A DNA stretch of 64,000 bases from the NCBI RefSeq assembly GCF_006715025.1, contig NZ_VFMK01000001.1, positions 310,001 to 374,000 of the forward strand. The letters run 5' to 3'. Source of the DNA: Serratia fonticola. GTDB lineage: Bacteria; Pseudomonadota; Gammaproteobacteria; Enterobacterales; Enterobacteriaceae. Made by a program: the position numbers and the translations under genes. Under the pieces are notes generated by a model. It saw nothing but the letters and a program-made list of their open reading frames with translations, was not told where the DNA came from and did not search any database. This document shows positions 16,146 through 24,982 of the stretch, one piece after another (the stretch's first letter is position 1; every line of letters begins with the position of its first letter).

Positions 16146-17783
16146 ATGGATTCGCAACGCAATCTTCTCCTCATCGCTCTGCTGTTCGTGTCTTTCATGA
16201 TCTGGCAGGCCTGGCAAACGGACAACGCTCCGCAACCAGCCGCCCAGACCACGCAACAGACAGCGAACGCAGCAACCGGTGATGCCGCAAGCCAGGCTGT
16301 GCCAGCCAGTGGCCAGGGTAAATTGATCACCGTCAACACTGATGTGCTTTCGTTGACCATCAATACCCGTGGTGGCGACATCGAGCAGGCTAAACTGTTG
16401 GCCTACCCGGAAACCCTGGGTTCATCGACTCCATTCCAATTGCTGGAAACTACACCGGCGTTCGTCTACCAGGCGCAAAGCGGCCTGACAGGCAGAGATG
16501 GCCCGGATAATCCGGCAAACGGCGACCGTCCTCTGTTCGAAGCGGCACAGGATACCTTCACACTGGCAGATGGCCAGGATGAACTGCGGATACCGCTGAC
16601 CTTTACCGGCAAAGACGGTTCGGTCTTCACCAAGACCTTCGTGCTTAAACGTAGCCATTATGCCGTTGGCGTGGATTACTCCATCGTCAACAAAAGCGCT
16701 TCACCGCTGGAACTGATGCTGTTCGGTCAGTTGAAGCAAAGCACCGAGTTGCCTAAGCACCGTGATACCGGCAGCAGCAACTTTGCCCTGCACACTTTCC
16801 GCGGCGCGGCTTACTCTTCCAGTGACAACAAATACCAGAAGTATGCGTTCGACAAGGATGAGAACCTGAATATCACCACTCAGGGCGGCTGGGTTGCCAT
16901 GCTGCAGCAGTATTTTGCAACTGCGTGGGTACCAGACACCAAAGGTGATAACACGTTCTATACCGCTAAACCTGGCGATAACCTGTCCGCTATCGGCTTC
17001 AAATCAACGCCGGTCATCGTACAGCCGGGTGCCGAGCAACAGTTGAACGCGACCCTGTGGGTTGGCCCGGAACTGCAGGATCAGATGGCCCAACTGGCAC
17101 CGCATCTGGACCTGACCGTGGATTACGGCTGGCTGTGGTTCATCTCCCAGCCGCTGTTTAAACTGCTGAAGTTCATTCACGGTTTCATCGGCAACTGGGG
17201 CTTCTCCATCATCATTATCACCTTCATCGTGCGTGGCATCATGTACCCGCTGACCAAAGCGCAGTACACCTCGATGGCCAAAATGCGCATGCTGCAGCCC
17301 AAGCTGCAGGCGATGCGTGAGCGCATCGGTGATGACAAGCAGCGTATGAGCCAGGAAATGATGGCGTTGTACAAAGCTGAGAAGGTGAACCCACTGGGTG
17401 GTTGCTTGCCGCTGATCATCCAGATGCCAATCTTCCTGGCGTTGTACTACATGCTGATGGGCTCGGTTGAACTGCGTCATGCTCCGTTTATCTTGTGGAT
17501 CCATGACCTGTCAGCGCAGGACCCATACTACATCCTGCCAGTGTTGATGGGTGTGACCATGTACTTCATCCAGAAGATGTCACCGACCACCGTCACTGAC
17601 CCGATGCAGCAGAAAATCATGACCTTTATGCCGGTGATCTTCACAGTGTTCTTCCTGTGGTTCCCATCTGGTCTGGTGCTGTACTATATCGTCAGTAACC
17701 TGGTAACCATCATCCAGCAGCAACTGATTTACCGCGGGCTGGAAAAACGTGGTCTGCACAGCCGCGACAAGAAAAAAAGCTAA
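16146..17783 (+). CDS. yidC: Membrane protein insertase YidC
   Basis: 545 residues. The N-terminal membrane anchor (residues 5-22) is followed by the large periplasmic P1 domain, a beta-supersandwich to about residue 340, and five C-terminal membrane segments. TFIVRGIMYPLTKAQYTSM carries the conserved groove arginine used for substrate insertion. It inserts F0 c-subunit and other proteins alone or with SecYEG. The C-terminus (KRGLHSRDKKKS) is basic, as expected for ribosome contact. A terminator follows. Confidence 0.98.
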   Translation: MDSQRNLLLIALLFVSFMIWQAWQTDNAPQPAAQTTQQTANAATGDAASQAVPASGQGKLITVNTDVLSLTINTRGGDIEQAKLLAYPETLGSSTPFQLLETTPAFVYQAQSGLTGRDGPDNPANGDRPLFEAAQDTFTLADGQDELRIPLTFTGKDGSVFTKTFVLKRSHYAVGVDYSIVNKSASPLELMLFGQLKQSTELPKHRDTGSSNFALHTFRGAAYSSSDNKYQKYAFDKDENLNITTQGGWVAMLQQYFATAWVPDTKGDNTFYTAKPGDNLSAIGFKSTPVIVQPGAEQQLNATLWVGPELQDQMAQLAPHLDLTVDYGWLWFISQPLFKLLKFIHGFIGNWGFSIIIITFIVRGIMYPLTKAQYTSMAKMRMLQPKLQAMRERIGDDKQRMSQEMMALYKAEKVNPLGGCLPLIIQMPIFLALYYMLMGSVELRHAPFILWIHDLSAQDPYYILPVLMGVTMYFIQKMSPTTVTDPMQQKIMTFMPVIFTVFFLWFPSGLVLYYIVSNLVTIIQQQLIYRGLEKRGLHSRDKKKS

Positions 17784-17830
17784 GCGTATTGCAGGGGGCG
17801 GCGCGCCAGCCCCCTGGTCAGTACCCCAAG

Positions 17831-17854
17831 AGGCGGTCATTAGACCGCCTTTTT
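17831..17854 (+). terminator. Rho-independent terminator after yidC
   Basis: AGGCGGTC ATTA GACCGCCT followed by TTTTT, about 45 bases past the yidC stop. Confidence 0.9.
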
Positions 17855-17924
17855 GCATATTGAATTGTCAGAGAGAACCGCGTTACCCAACAGCATTAAA
17901 GCTTGCAGGTAAGCGACAATTGAA

Positions 17925-18004
17925 CATATCCCCGAGAACCTGGTAAAACCGGTGCCCGAGGTAAGAGAAGGCAGCCCTGCTGCAACTTGAAGGATAAAGG
18001 GTAT
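17925..18004. repeat. Half ERIC remnant abutting mnmE
   Basis: CTGCAACTTGAAGGATAAAG followed by GGTATA (17979-18004) matches the ERIC end CTGCAACTTGAAAGACGACG-GGTATA. ATATCCCCGAGAACCTGG (17927 on) recalls the core CCCCAGGAGCTTAC. The last bases overlap the mnmE start codon. Confidence 0.45.
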
Positions 18005-19369
18005 ATGAGTACCACCGATACCATCGCAGCTGTTGCTACACCGCCCGGACGTGGCGGGGTCGGCATACTGCGTATTTCTGGCCGGCAGGCAAAAGACGTC
18101 GCTCAAGCCGTGCTCGGCAAACTGCCCAAACCACGCCATGCCGATTACCTTCCGTTCCGCGATGCCAAAGGCGCCACGTTGGATCAAGGTATTGCACTTT
18201 GGTTCCCTGGCCCCAATTCCTTTACCGGTGAGGATGTGCTGGAACTGCAAGGCCATGGTGGGCCGGTTATCCTCGATCTGTTGCTGCAGCGCGTGCTGTC
18301 TCTGCCAAACGTGCGAATTGCCCGCCCAGGCGAGTTTTCGGAGCGGGCCTTCCTCAATGACAAACTGGATCTGGCTCAGGCAGAGGCTATCGCCGACCTG
18401 ATTGATGCCAGCTCGGTGCAGGCGGCTCGTTCAGCCATGAACTCGTTGCAGGGGGCTTTTTCTACCCGTATCCACCAGCTTGTGGAAGCACTTACTCACT
18501 TGCGTATCTATGTAGAAGCGGCGATCGATTTCCCAGACGAGGAAATCGACTTCCTTTCAGACGGTAAAATCGAAGCGCAGCTGAATGGCGTGATGGCCGA
18601 CCTGGATAATGTGCGTGCCGAAGCACGCCAGGGCAGCCTGTTGCGTGAAGGGATGAAAGTCGTGATTGCCGGGCGGCCAAACGCCGGAAAATCCAGCCTG
18701 CTAAATGCGTTGGCAGGGCGTGAAGCGGCGATCGTCACCGATATTGCCGGAACGACCCGCGATGTCCTGCGCGAGCATATTCATATTGATGGCATGCCAT
18801 TACACATTATTGATACCGCCGGTCTGCGGGAAGCCAGTGATGAAGTTGAGCGTATCGGCATCGAGCGTGCCTGGAATGAGATAGAACAGGCAGATCGTGT
18901 GCTGTTTATGGTAGATGGTACTACCACCTCCGAAACGGAGCCCGCGGAGATCTGGCCGGAGTTTATGGCACGCCTGCCCAGCACTTTACCGATCACGGTA
19001 GTACGCAACAAAGCGGATATCACGGGTGAAACATTGGGCATAACCGAAGTAAATGGTCACTCACTTATTCGCCTGTCGGCCCGTACCGGTGAAGGGATTG
19101 ACCCACTGCGTGAACATCTGAAACAGAGTATGGGCTTCACCAGCAATATGGAAGGGGGTTTCCTGGCGCGTCGCCGTCACTTGCAGGCGCTAGAGCTGGC
19201 TGCTCAGCATCTGATACAGGGTAAAGAACAGTTAGTGAGTGCTTACGCTGGAGAATTGCTGGCCGAGGAGCTGCGGCTAGCACAGCAGGCATTGAGCGAA
19301 ATCACCGGGGAATTCACCTCTGATGACCTGCTCGGGCGCATCTTCTCCAGCTTCTGTATTGGTAAATAA
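18005..19369 (+). CDS. mnmE: tRNA modification GTPase MnmE
   Basis: 454 residues from the ATG at 18005, the E. coli length. An in-frame start 6 codons upstream exists but falls in ERIC-like sequence. With MnmG it makes the 5-carboxymethylaminomethyl group on U34 of several tRNAs. The N-terminal tetrahydrofolate-binding domain precedes a helical domain interrupted by a G domain: GRPNAGKSS (G1), GTT (G2), DTAG (G3), NKAD (G4). It ends with the invariant FCIGK. The partner mnmG lies in the same window, beside oriC. Confidence 0.97.
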   Translation: MSTTDTIAAVATPPGRGGVGILRISGRQAKDVAQAVLGKLPKPRHADYLPFRDAKGATLDQGIALWFPGPNSFTGEDVLELQGHGGPVILDLLLQRVLSLPNVRIARPGEFSERAFLNDKLDLAQAEAIADLIDASSVQAARSAMNSLQGAFSTRIHQLVEALTHLRIYVEAAIDFPDEEIDFLSDGKIEAQLNGVMADLDNVRAEARQGSLLREGMKVVIAGRPNAGKSSLLNALAGREAAIVTDIAGTTRDVLREHIHIDGMPLHIIDTAGLREASDEVERIGIERAWNEIEQADRVLFMVDGTTTSETEPAEIWPEFMARLPSTLPITVVRNKADITGETLGITEVNGHSLIRLSARTGEGIDPLREHLKQSMGFTSNMEGGFLARRRHLQALELAAQHLIQGKEQLVSAYAGELLAEELRLAQQALSEITGEFTSDDLLGRIFSSFCIGK

Positions 19370-19382
19370 CGCCCAAAAAAAT

Positions 19383-19424
19383 AAAACCCCGCATTAAATT
19401 ACTGTAAATACGGGGTTTTATTCT
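19383..19424 (+). terminator. Rho-independent terminator of mnmE
   Basis: AAAACCCCG and CGGGGTTTTA form the stem (19384-19392 with 19411-19420), followed by T-rich sequence. Confidence 0.85.
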
Positions 19425-19687
19425 ATTTCATTAAGATAGCCGATTACGAAAGGTTGGCGTTGTCCTCGTTCTAGCGGATACGCTCCGCGATTGTTCCCTC
19501 TACGCGTATCCACTGCTCGAAAACCTCTCGGTGACATGTACGGCATAACTTTTCTATTGCGCTGCTGCGTTGCATTCAATAAACAAATAAATAAGATAAA
19601 ACTCATGCTGTTTTTTAATGAAAATTCCTAACGTTATGCATACTCTACTACTCCAGATCCTTATAAGCCTCGGTCATGGAGTGAACA
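19425..19687. other. Intergenic gap, mnmE to yieE
   Basis: In E. coli the tna operon, mdtL and yidZ lie here; none is present, and no fragment of them could be recognised. An 8-bp inverted repeat, GGATACGC / GCGTATCC, occurs near 19478-19510. The stretch from 19560 to 19640 is AT-rich and probably contains the yieE promoter. Confidence 0.4.
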
Positions 19688-20407
19688 ATGGCTTGTCATT
19701 TTATCCGCTGGGATACCGCAACAGAGATATTGAATACTCACCGGTTACCCAACTATGTGATTGAACAAACCGTTAGCTACTCCGCTAAGCGCCGCCGCCG
19801 CTTTTTACAAGGCCGCATCCTGCTGGCCGAAATGATGTTTTATCTTTATGGCATCCCTCTGCTTCCTCCCATCGCCACGACGCCAACCGGGCGCCCCTGC
19901 TTTGCCGATAACCATCTCCCCAACTTCAGTCTTGCCTATGCCGGGAATACCATCGGGGTATTGCTGAGCCAGGAAGGTAAGGTCGGGTTGGATATCGAGG
20001 TCATGCGCGCCCGCGGCCACAACGCGCTGCGTCAGTATCTCTCATCGACAGAAAATACCTGGATTGCAGCACAGCACGACCGGTTGGAAGCCGAAACGCA
20101 ATTGGGGTGTATTCGTCAATCGGTGCTGAAACTGTGCGGTTTGGGTAATAGCGGCCAGAGCACTTTACATCTGCACCCTTTTTCTGGCCATTTACGCTGC
20201 CAAATCGCTCCTAAAGTGCAAGTCATGAGCGATGCGGAAGAGTACCTCTGCTGGGCTTGTGCGCATGAACTCGGCTTAAATCGCCTGATTTGCTGGCAAT
20301 ATGATGAAAACGAGGGGTTACAAAAATGTCGTGAGATCTCCTCACAAAATCCGTTGCCCTCAACACACTTTTTGAAACTGACCAGCCTTGCTACTGCTAC
20401 ATGCTAA
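19688..20407 (+). CDS. yieE: 4'-phosphopantetheinyl transferase-like protein YieE
   Basis: 239 residues, matching E. coli YieE along its length (ARF-type core FLQGRILLAEMMFYLYGI, PTGRPCFADNHLPNFSLAYAGN, GLDIE, RQSVLKLCGLG). It is related to Sfp/AcpT transferases, which move phosphopantetheine from CoA to carrier proteins. The Mg-binding GLDIE is present (about residues 98-102). The usual W-x-x-K-E-A motif is reduced to SVLKL, so catalytic activity is uncertain. A short AGTGAACA precedes the ATG. The neighbour chrR is as in E. coli. Confidence 0.85.
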   Translation: MACHFIRWDTATEILNTHRLPNYVIEQTVSYSAKRRRRFLQGRILLAEMMFYLYGIPLLPPIATTPTGRPCFADNHLPNFSLAYAGNTIGVLLSQEGKVGLDIEVMRARGHNALRQYLSSTENTWIAAQHDRLEAETQLGCIRQSVLKLCGLGNSGQSTLHLHPFSGHLRCQIAPKVQVMSDAEEYLCWACAHELGLNRLICWQYDENEGLQKCREISSQNPLPSTHFLKLTSLATATC

Positions 20408-20593
20408 AAATGCCGACAAAATATCTATCCACAGCGAAATACCTAAGATAAAAAATCTTAAAAACATCAATTCCTGCATGAAATTGTAAAAACAGATAAA
20501 TGATTAGGATTAATCTGTTATCTGTTGAATTTTTACCCTACTATCTATCGGCTGTTGTAAGCTGAATCTGTTCATCAGAAAGGGAGTCTCACC

Positions 20594-21160
20594 ATGTCAG
20601 ACCAAGCATTAAAAGTTGTCACGTTACTCGGTAGTCTGCGTAAGGGTTCTTACAACGCGATGGTCGCCCGTTCGCTACCTAAATTAGCCCCCCATGGAAT
20701 GACTATCGAAGCGCTTCCTTCTATCCGCGATATTCCTCTTTACGATGCCGATCTACAGCAGGAAGACGGTTTCCCGGCCGCAGTAGAGGCTATAGCACAA
20801 CAAATTCGTCAGGCTGATGGTGTGATCATCGTTACACCTGAATACAACTACTCGGTTCCTGGTGGTCTGAAAAATGCCATTGACTGGCTTTCCCGTTTAC
20901 CTAATCAGCCTTTGGCAGGTAAGCCCGTCGCGATCCAGACCTCTTCCATGGGGCCGATTGGCGGCGCACGTTGCCAGTATCATCTGCGCCAGATCCTGGT
21001 GTTCCTTGATGCGATGGTCATGAACAAACCTGAATTTATGGGCGGAGTGATCCAGAGCAAGGTCGATGAGCAAACAGGAGAATTGGTAGAACAGGGTACG
21101 CTGGATTTCCTGAGCGGCCAGCTGTCTGCCTTTGGTGACTACATTCGTCGAGTGAAATAA
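20594..21160 (+). CDS. chrR: NAD(P)H-dependent FMN quinone/chromate reductase
   Basis: A 188-residue flavodoxin-like NADPH-dependent FMN reductase (YieF/ChrR). The FMN phosphate loop is GSLRKGSYN (residues 13-21), and the second flavin motif is TPEYNYSVPGGLKNAIDWLSR. It reduces quinones and, adventitiously, chromate, limiting one-electron redox cycling. AGGGAGTCTCACC gives a good ribosome-binding site. About 185 bp of AT-rich sequence separates it from yieE. Confidence 0.93.
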   Translation: MSDQALKVVTLLGSLRKGSYNAMVARSLPKLAPHGMTIEALPSIRDIPLYDADLQQEDGFPAAVEAIAQQIRQADGVIIVTPEYNYSVPGGLKNAIDWLSRLPNQPLAGKPVAIQTSSMGPIGGARCQYHLRQILVFLDAMVMNKPEFMGGVIQSKVDEQTGELVEQGTLDFLSGQLSAFGDYIRRVK

Positions 21161-21255
21161 AACGGCTTTCAGGCGTCTTTACACAGAAAACGGAAGACGC
21201 CTGAAACTTAATAGTTTTATCTTTAAATATTCTTAATAAACAAATTGTTATAATT

Positions 21256-22308
21256 ATGCGTTTTTTTATTTTAGCCATTTTAATGGTTTTTACCACCAGT
21301 CCATTGTTTGCTGCAGAAATGCAGTATCCTGCCGGAGAAGAGCCGGTGGAACTTCCTATTCATAGACCGCTGAATGCACAAGTACCGCGTTCGGTTTATA
21401 GCCAGGAAGATAAAAAGACCGAGGCCATGTCGTTATATCTGACGCTGATGCGCGAAGATGCACGCAACGTCTGGGCACCGTTTCAACTGGCTGCCTCTTC
21501 AGCGGAAAGGGGCCAGACTGAACTGGCAGAACGCTATCTGCAGCTCAGCGCCAAACGCGGGTTATGGTATTACTACAATCTGCTGGAAGACAGCGCATTC
21601 AACAGCATACAGCAAAGTGATACCTACCGTTCTATCCTGGCTGAAACCAAAGCCCGTTATCAGCAACATGCTTCTCAGTTTGAAGGCAAAGCCCGCTTTG
21701 CGGTTCCCAATGGCGAACCACCAGCCGAGGGTTGGCCAACCATCGTCTACCTGCATCCTTATGGTAAAGCCGCCACCATTACCCCAGAAGATCGGATACT
21801 GTTTGCTGAAGCCGATGTCGCCTATATTGAGTTAAATGGGACTCAGATGCTGGCCGAGGACAGTTTCCGCTGGTCTAATTACAATGAAGAAAGCACCCAA
21901 AGTGCCATTCAACGCGCACTGCAGGAATTAACACCGCGATTGAAGCTCAATCCTCGCCAGGTCTACCTGACGGCTCGCGGGCAAGGCGCATTGCACGGTG
22001 CCAATCTGATGGCCAAATATCCGCAGTTTTATGCCGGCGCCCTGCTGATTGCCCCACAAGGGGGAATCAAACCCGCCCCTTATTCCCTGGCAAAAGATAA
22101 ACGGATTATGATTGCCTATTACGATCGACAAAACTTCAACGATCAGGCGTTAGCACTCCATTTTGCCAACTTGTTTAACGGCAATAATCAGGTAGAAACC
22201 AAGCATTTTGATCAGGGAGAAGATGCGATAGGGGGCTGGCAAGCACGTTTTAACCAGCCATTACGCTGGGTAATGGGCAAGACTGCGGATGCCTCACCGG
22301 GTGCCTGA
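21256..22308 (+). CDS. Exported alpha/beta-hydrolase-like protein
   Basis: 350 residues with a clear signal peptide (MRFFILAILMVFTTSPLFA, cut before AE), so periplasmic or secreted. Residues 55-135 look like helical TPR/Sel1-type repeats (EARYLQLSAKRGLWYYYNLLE-like pattern). Residues 158-345 resemble a dienelactone-hydrolase/esterase fold: TIVYLHPYG strand, then VYLTARGQGALHGANLMAKY, then YAGALLIAPQGG. At the nucleophile elbow the expected G-x-S-x-G reads R-G-Q-G-A, so the catalytic serine is replaced by glycine. This gene is not in the E. coli order. Function is not recognised. A bidirectional terminator follows. Confidence 0.7.
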   Translation: MRFFILAILMVFTTSPLFAAEMQYPAGEEPVELPIHRPLNAQVPRSVYSQEDKKTEAMSLYLTLMREDARNVWAPFQLAASSAERGQTELAERYLQLSAKRGLWYYYNLLEDSAFNSIQQSDTYRSILAETKARYQQHASQFEGKARFAVPNGEPPAEGWPTIVYLHPYGKAATITPEDRILFAEADVAYIELNGTQMLAEDSFRWSNYNEESTQSAIQRALQELTPRLKLNPRQVYLTARGQGALHGANLMAKYPQFYAGALLIAPQGGIKPAPYSLAKDKRIMIAYYDRQNFNDQALALHFANLFNGNNQVETKHFDQGEDAIGGWQARFNQPLRWVMGKTADASPGA

Positions 22309-22312
22309 TAAC

Positions 22313-22345
22313 AAAAGGGCGGTCCATTTAGGACCGCCCTTTTTG
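22313..22345. terminator. Bidirectional terminator
   Basis: AAAAGGGCGGTCC ATTTA GGACCGCCCTTTTT, a 13-bp perfect stem with A/T runs on both sides. It sits between the converging hydrolase-like gene and adeP and can serve both. Confidence 0.93.
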
Positions 22346-22347
22346 GA

Positions 22348-23685
22348 TTAATGCCCGTCAACAAACACGATTTTGAGCACAAACAGCAGCGCCACCACGA
22401 TCACACAGGGGCTGATTTCACGCCAGCGGCCAGTACCGAGCTTCATGACACAATAAGAGATAAAGCCCAGGGCTATCCCTTCGGTAATCGAGAAGCTGAA
22501 AGGCATCATGGCCGCCGTAACAAAGGCGGGAACCGCTTCTGTCATGTCCTCCCATTTGACACGCGCCAAACTGGAGGTCATCAGTACCCCGACGTAGATC
22601 AGCGCTCCAGCAGCGGCATAGGCCGGAACCATCCCCGCCAACGGCGACAGGAAGATCACCAGCAGAAACAGAATACCCACCACCACAGCGGTCAGACCGG
22701 TACGCCCACCGATAGAAACCCCAGAAGAGCTTTCAATATAGGCGGTCACCGAAGAGGTACCGATAAATGCACCGGCCACCGAGCTGATACTGTCAACGTA
22801 TAGCGCCTGCTTCATACGCGGGAATTTGCCGTTTTCATCCGTCAGGCCAGCTTTATCGGTCACCCCAATCAGCGTCCCCGAGGAGTCAAACAGGTTGACC
22901 AACATAAAGGAGAAAATCACCCCAGCCAGGCCAATATTCAGCGCACCGGCAATATCCACTTGGCCAACAACGGACGTCACATCAGGAGGCATTGAGAATA
23001 CGCCGCCATATTTCACATCGCCCAATGCCCAGCCGATCAGCGTCGTAACCACGATGGAAACCAGCACCGCAGCATGGATATTACGCGACGCCAGCACCGC
23101 AATAATAAAGAAGCCTAATGCCCCCAGCAGCACGCTGTGCGAGGTCAGGTTTCCTACCGCAACCAGCGTATCCGGGTTAGCCACCACGATACCGGCATTC
23201 TTCAGCCCCATCATGGCGATAAACAAGCCGATACCGCTGGTGATACCCACGCGCAGGCTCAGAGGAATATTGGCAATCATCCAATAACGGATACGGAACA
23301 CGGTCAGTAAAAGGAAACCGATTGCTCCCCAGAAAATAGCACCCATGCCAACCTGCCATGAAATGCCCATCGCGCCGACCACCACGAACGCAAAGAATGC
23401 GTTCAGGCCCATCGCTGGCGCCAAAGCCACCGGCAAATTAGCCAGCAAGCCCATAAAGATACTGCCAAAAGCGGCAATCAGGCAGGTCGTGACAAACACC
23501 GCCTGCGTATCCATGCCCGCAGCACCCAGGATCTGGGGGTTAACGAATACGATATACACCATGGTTAAAAAGGTGGTAAACCCGGCAATCGTTTCCGTAC
23601 GCACCGAAGTGCCATGCTGCTTGAGTTTAAACACACGCTCAAGCAAGCCTTGCTTTGCATCAAGGCTGATGTCTTGTTTGCTCAT
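22348..23685 (-). CDS. adeP: Adenine permease AdeP (NCS2 family)
   Basis: 445 residues from the ATG at 23685 (MSKQDISLDAKQG), the E. coli AdeP/YieG length; a 30-codon longer frame upstream encodes no membrane or family sequence. It is an inner-membrane purine:H+ symporter of the AzgA-like NCS2 branch, with about 13 hydrophobic segments. Conserved AGFTTFLTMVYIVFVNP, APAMGLNAFFAF, VNLFDSSGTLIGV and GTSSVTAYIESSSG contain the substrate-site residues of the family. No strong Shine-Dalgarno is visible at the chosen start. Confidence 0.92.
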   Translation of the reverse strand: MSKQDISLDAKQGLLERVFKLKQHGTSVRTETIAGFTTFLTMVYIVFVNPQILGAAGMDTQAVFVTTCLIAAFGSIFMGLLANLPVALAPAMGLNAFFAFVVVGAMGISWQVGMGAIFWGAIGFLLLTVFRIRYWMIANIPLSLRVGITSGIGLFIAMMGLKNAGIVVANPDTLVAVGNLTSHSVLLGALGFFIIAVLASRNIHAAVLVSIVVTTLIGWALGDVKYGGVFSMPPDVTSVVGQVDIAGALNIGLAGVIFSFMLVNLFDSSGTLIGVTDKAGLTDENGKFPRMKQALYVDSISSVAGAFIGTSSVTAYIESSSGVSIGGRTGLTAVVVGILFLLVIFLSPLAGMVPAYAAAGALIYVGVLMTSSLARVKWEDMTEAVPAFVTAAMMPFSFSITEGIALGFISYCVMKLGTGRWREISPCVIVVALLFVLKIVFVDGH

Positions 23686-23985
23686 TATCAGAATTCCGAA
23701 GAGGAGGAATGGGCTGTCAAAAGGCTGTGTCCCTTCATTGACTATGGCGCCATCGCAGAACCCAAAGCCCGTCAATGCAGAGGACAGAACACAGCCCAGC
23801 TATCCTATAACAAAAAGTCCGGGTTTTGACCTCACTCACAGGTTTTTTTCGCCATCTTTACGGCTAATGTTTTCAACAGATTGTATTTATTGATATTCAT
23901 CGTCATATAGGGATTAAAAGGTCGCAATCCTGTGCGTTCCGGTTAAAGTGACAACAAAACGGCTTAACCGAGGGCGCTTACCCCA
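23686..23985. other. Divergent spacer adeP-yieH
   Basis: 300 bp between two divergent genes. It must contain both promoters. AT-rich blocks occur at 23840-23910. No PurR-like operator, ERIC element or stable hairpin could be singled out. Confidence 0.4.
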
Positions 23986-24651
23986 ATGAATCAGATTGAA
24001 TGTGTTTTATTTGATTGTGACGGCACACTGGTAGACAGCGAAGTCTTGTGCAGCAAGGCTTATGTACACATGTTTGCCCATTACGGCATCACACTTTCGC
24101 TGGAAGAAGTCTTCAAAAAATACAAAGGGGTAAAGCTCTACGAAATCATTGAACAGGTCAATGCCGAGCAAGGGATGAATTTACCGACCAGTGAACTGGA
24201 AACGGTCTATCGCCAGGAAGTGGCCCGCCTGTTTGATGCCGAACTGCAACCTATTGCCGGTGCGCGTGAGCTGCTGGCACAGATGACAGCTCCGATATGC
24301 ACCGTATCCAACGGCCCGGTGAGCAAAATGCAGCATTCACTGGGGCTGACCGGCATGCTGTCCTATTTTGATGATCGGTTGTTCAGTGGCTACGATATTC
24401 AACGTTGGAAACCCGATCCCGCAATCGTATTCCATGCTGCCCAGCAAATGCAGGTGCCCGTTGATCGTTGCATTCTGGTAGACGATTCCGCCGCGGGCGC
24501 CCATGCGGGAATCGCTGCCGGGATCCCGGTGTTCTACTTCTGTGCCGATCCGCACAATAAACCGATCGACCACCCGTTGGTGACGACGTTTGACGATTTA
24601 GCGCAGTTACCTGTGCTCTGGAAACAGCGAGGCTGGCAGCTTACCCGTTAA
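23986..24651 (+). CDS. yieH: HAD phosphatase YieH (6-phosphogluconate phosphatase)
   Basis: 221 residues, subfamily IA HAD with a helical C1 cap. Motif I is FDCDGTLVDSE (nucleophile D10, acid/base D12), motif II TVSNGPV, motif III KPDP, and motif IV LVDDSAAGAHAG. In E. coli YieH dephosphorylates 6-phosphogluconate and related substrates. It is the last gene here that follows the E. coli order until phoU. Confidence 0.92.
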   Translation: MNQIECVLFDCDGTLVDSEVLCSKAYVHMFAHYGITLSLEEVFKKYKGVKLYEIIEQVNAEQGMNLPTSELETVYRQEVARLFDAELQPIAGARELLAQMTAPICTVSNGPVSKMQHSLGLTGMLSYFDDRLFSGYDIQRWKPDPAIVFHAAQQMQVPVDRCILVDDSAAGAHAGIAAGIPVFYFCADPHNKPIDHPLVTTFDDLAQLPVLWKQRGWQLTR

Positions 24652-24935
24652 CGCTGTCGCCATGGCCGGTTCTGCCCACAGCCAATCATGAAAATACCGC
24701 ACACGGGGTAACTCCTGCTTGCCAGGGGGACCTCCAGCCAATAGCCGTTGGCGCTTTTCAATGCCAACGGCGAAAGCAACATCAGCAGACCACTGTGTAG
24801 TTCATTACGGATCATCATTTTATCCAGCACCGCATCCCCCTCTCCGGTAACCTAGACGTTGATCACCTGATCCTGCGTACTGAATTCCAATCCATCACTT
24901 TCCCGCTCTTCTGTAAGACCAGGCGCAGCGAGTCA
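24650..24935 (-). pseudogene. LysR-family regulator, C-terminal remnant
   Basis: On the minus strand, codons for FSTQDQVINV, a TAG stop, then TGEGDAVLDKMMIRNELHSG and LSPLALKSANGYWLEVP lie in one frame. The ending RYFHDWLWAEPAMATALTG is in another frame, so there is at least one stop and one frameshift. These match the C-terminal end of the effector domain of GcvA-like LysR regulators. The DNA-binding half is absent. The break lies close to the truncated aldo/keto-reductase gene that points the other way. Confidence 0.7.
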
Positions 24936-24982
24936 GGGACAAATCATCTTGGGGGTCAGTATTCAGCCCGCTGGCACGAGGT

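Noticed and set aside
19478..19510. GGATACGC/GCGTATCC inverted repeat as an att site or operator
   Set aside because: Only 8 bp with a long loop, no second copy in the window and no integrase; too weak to call.
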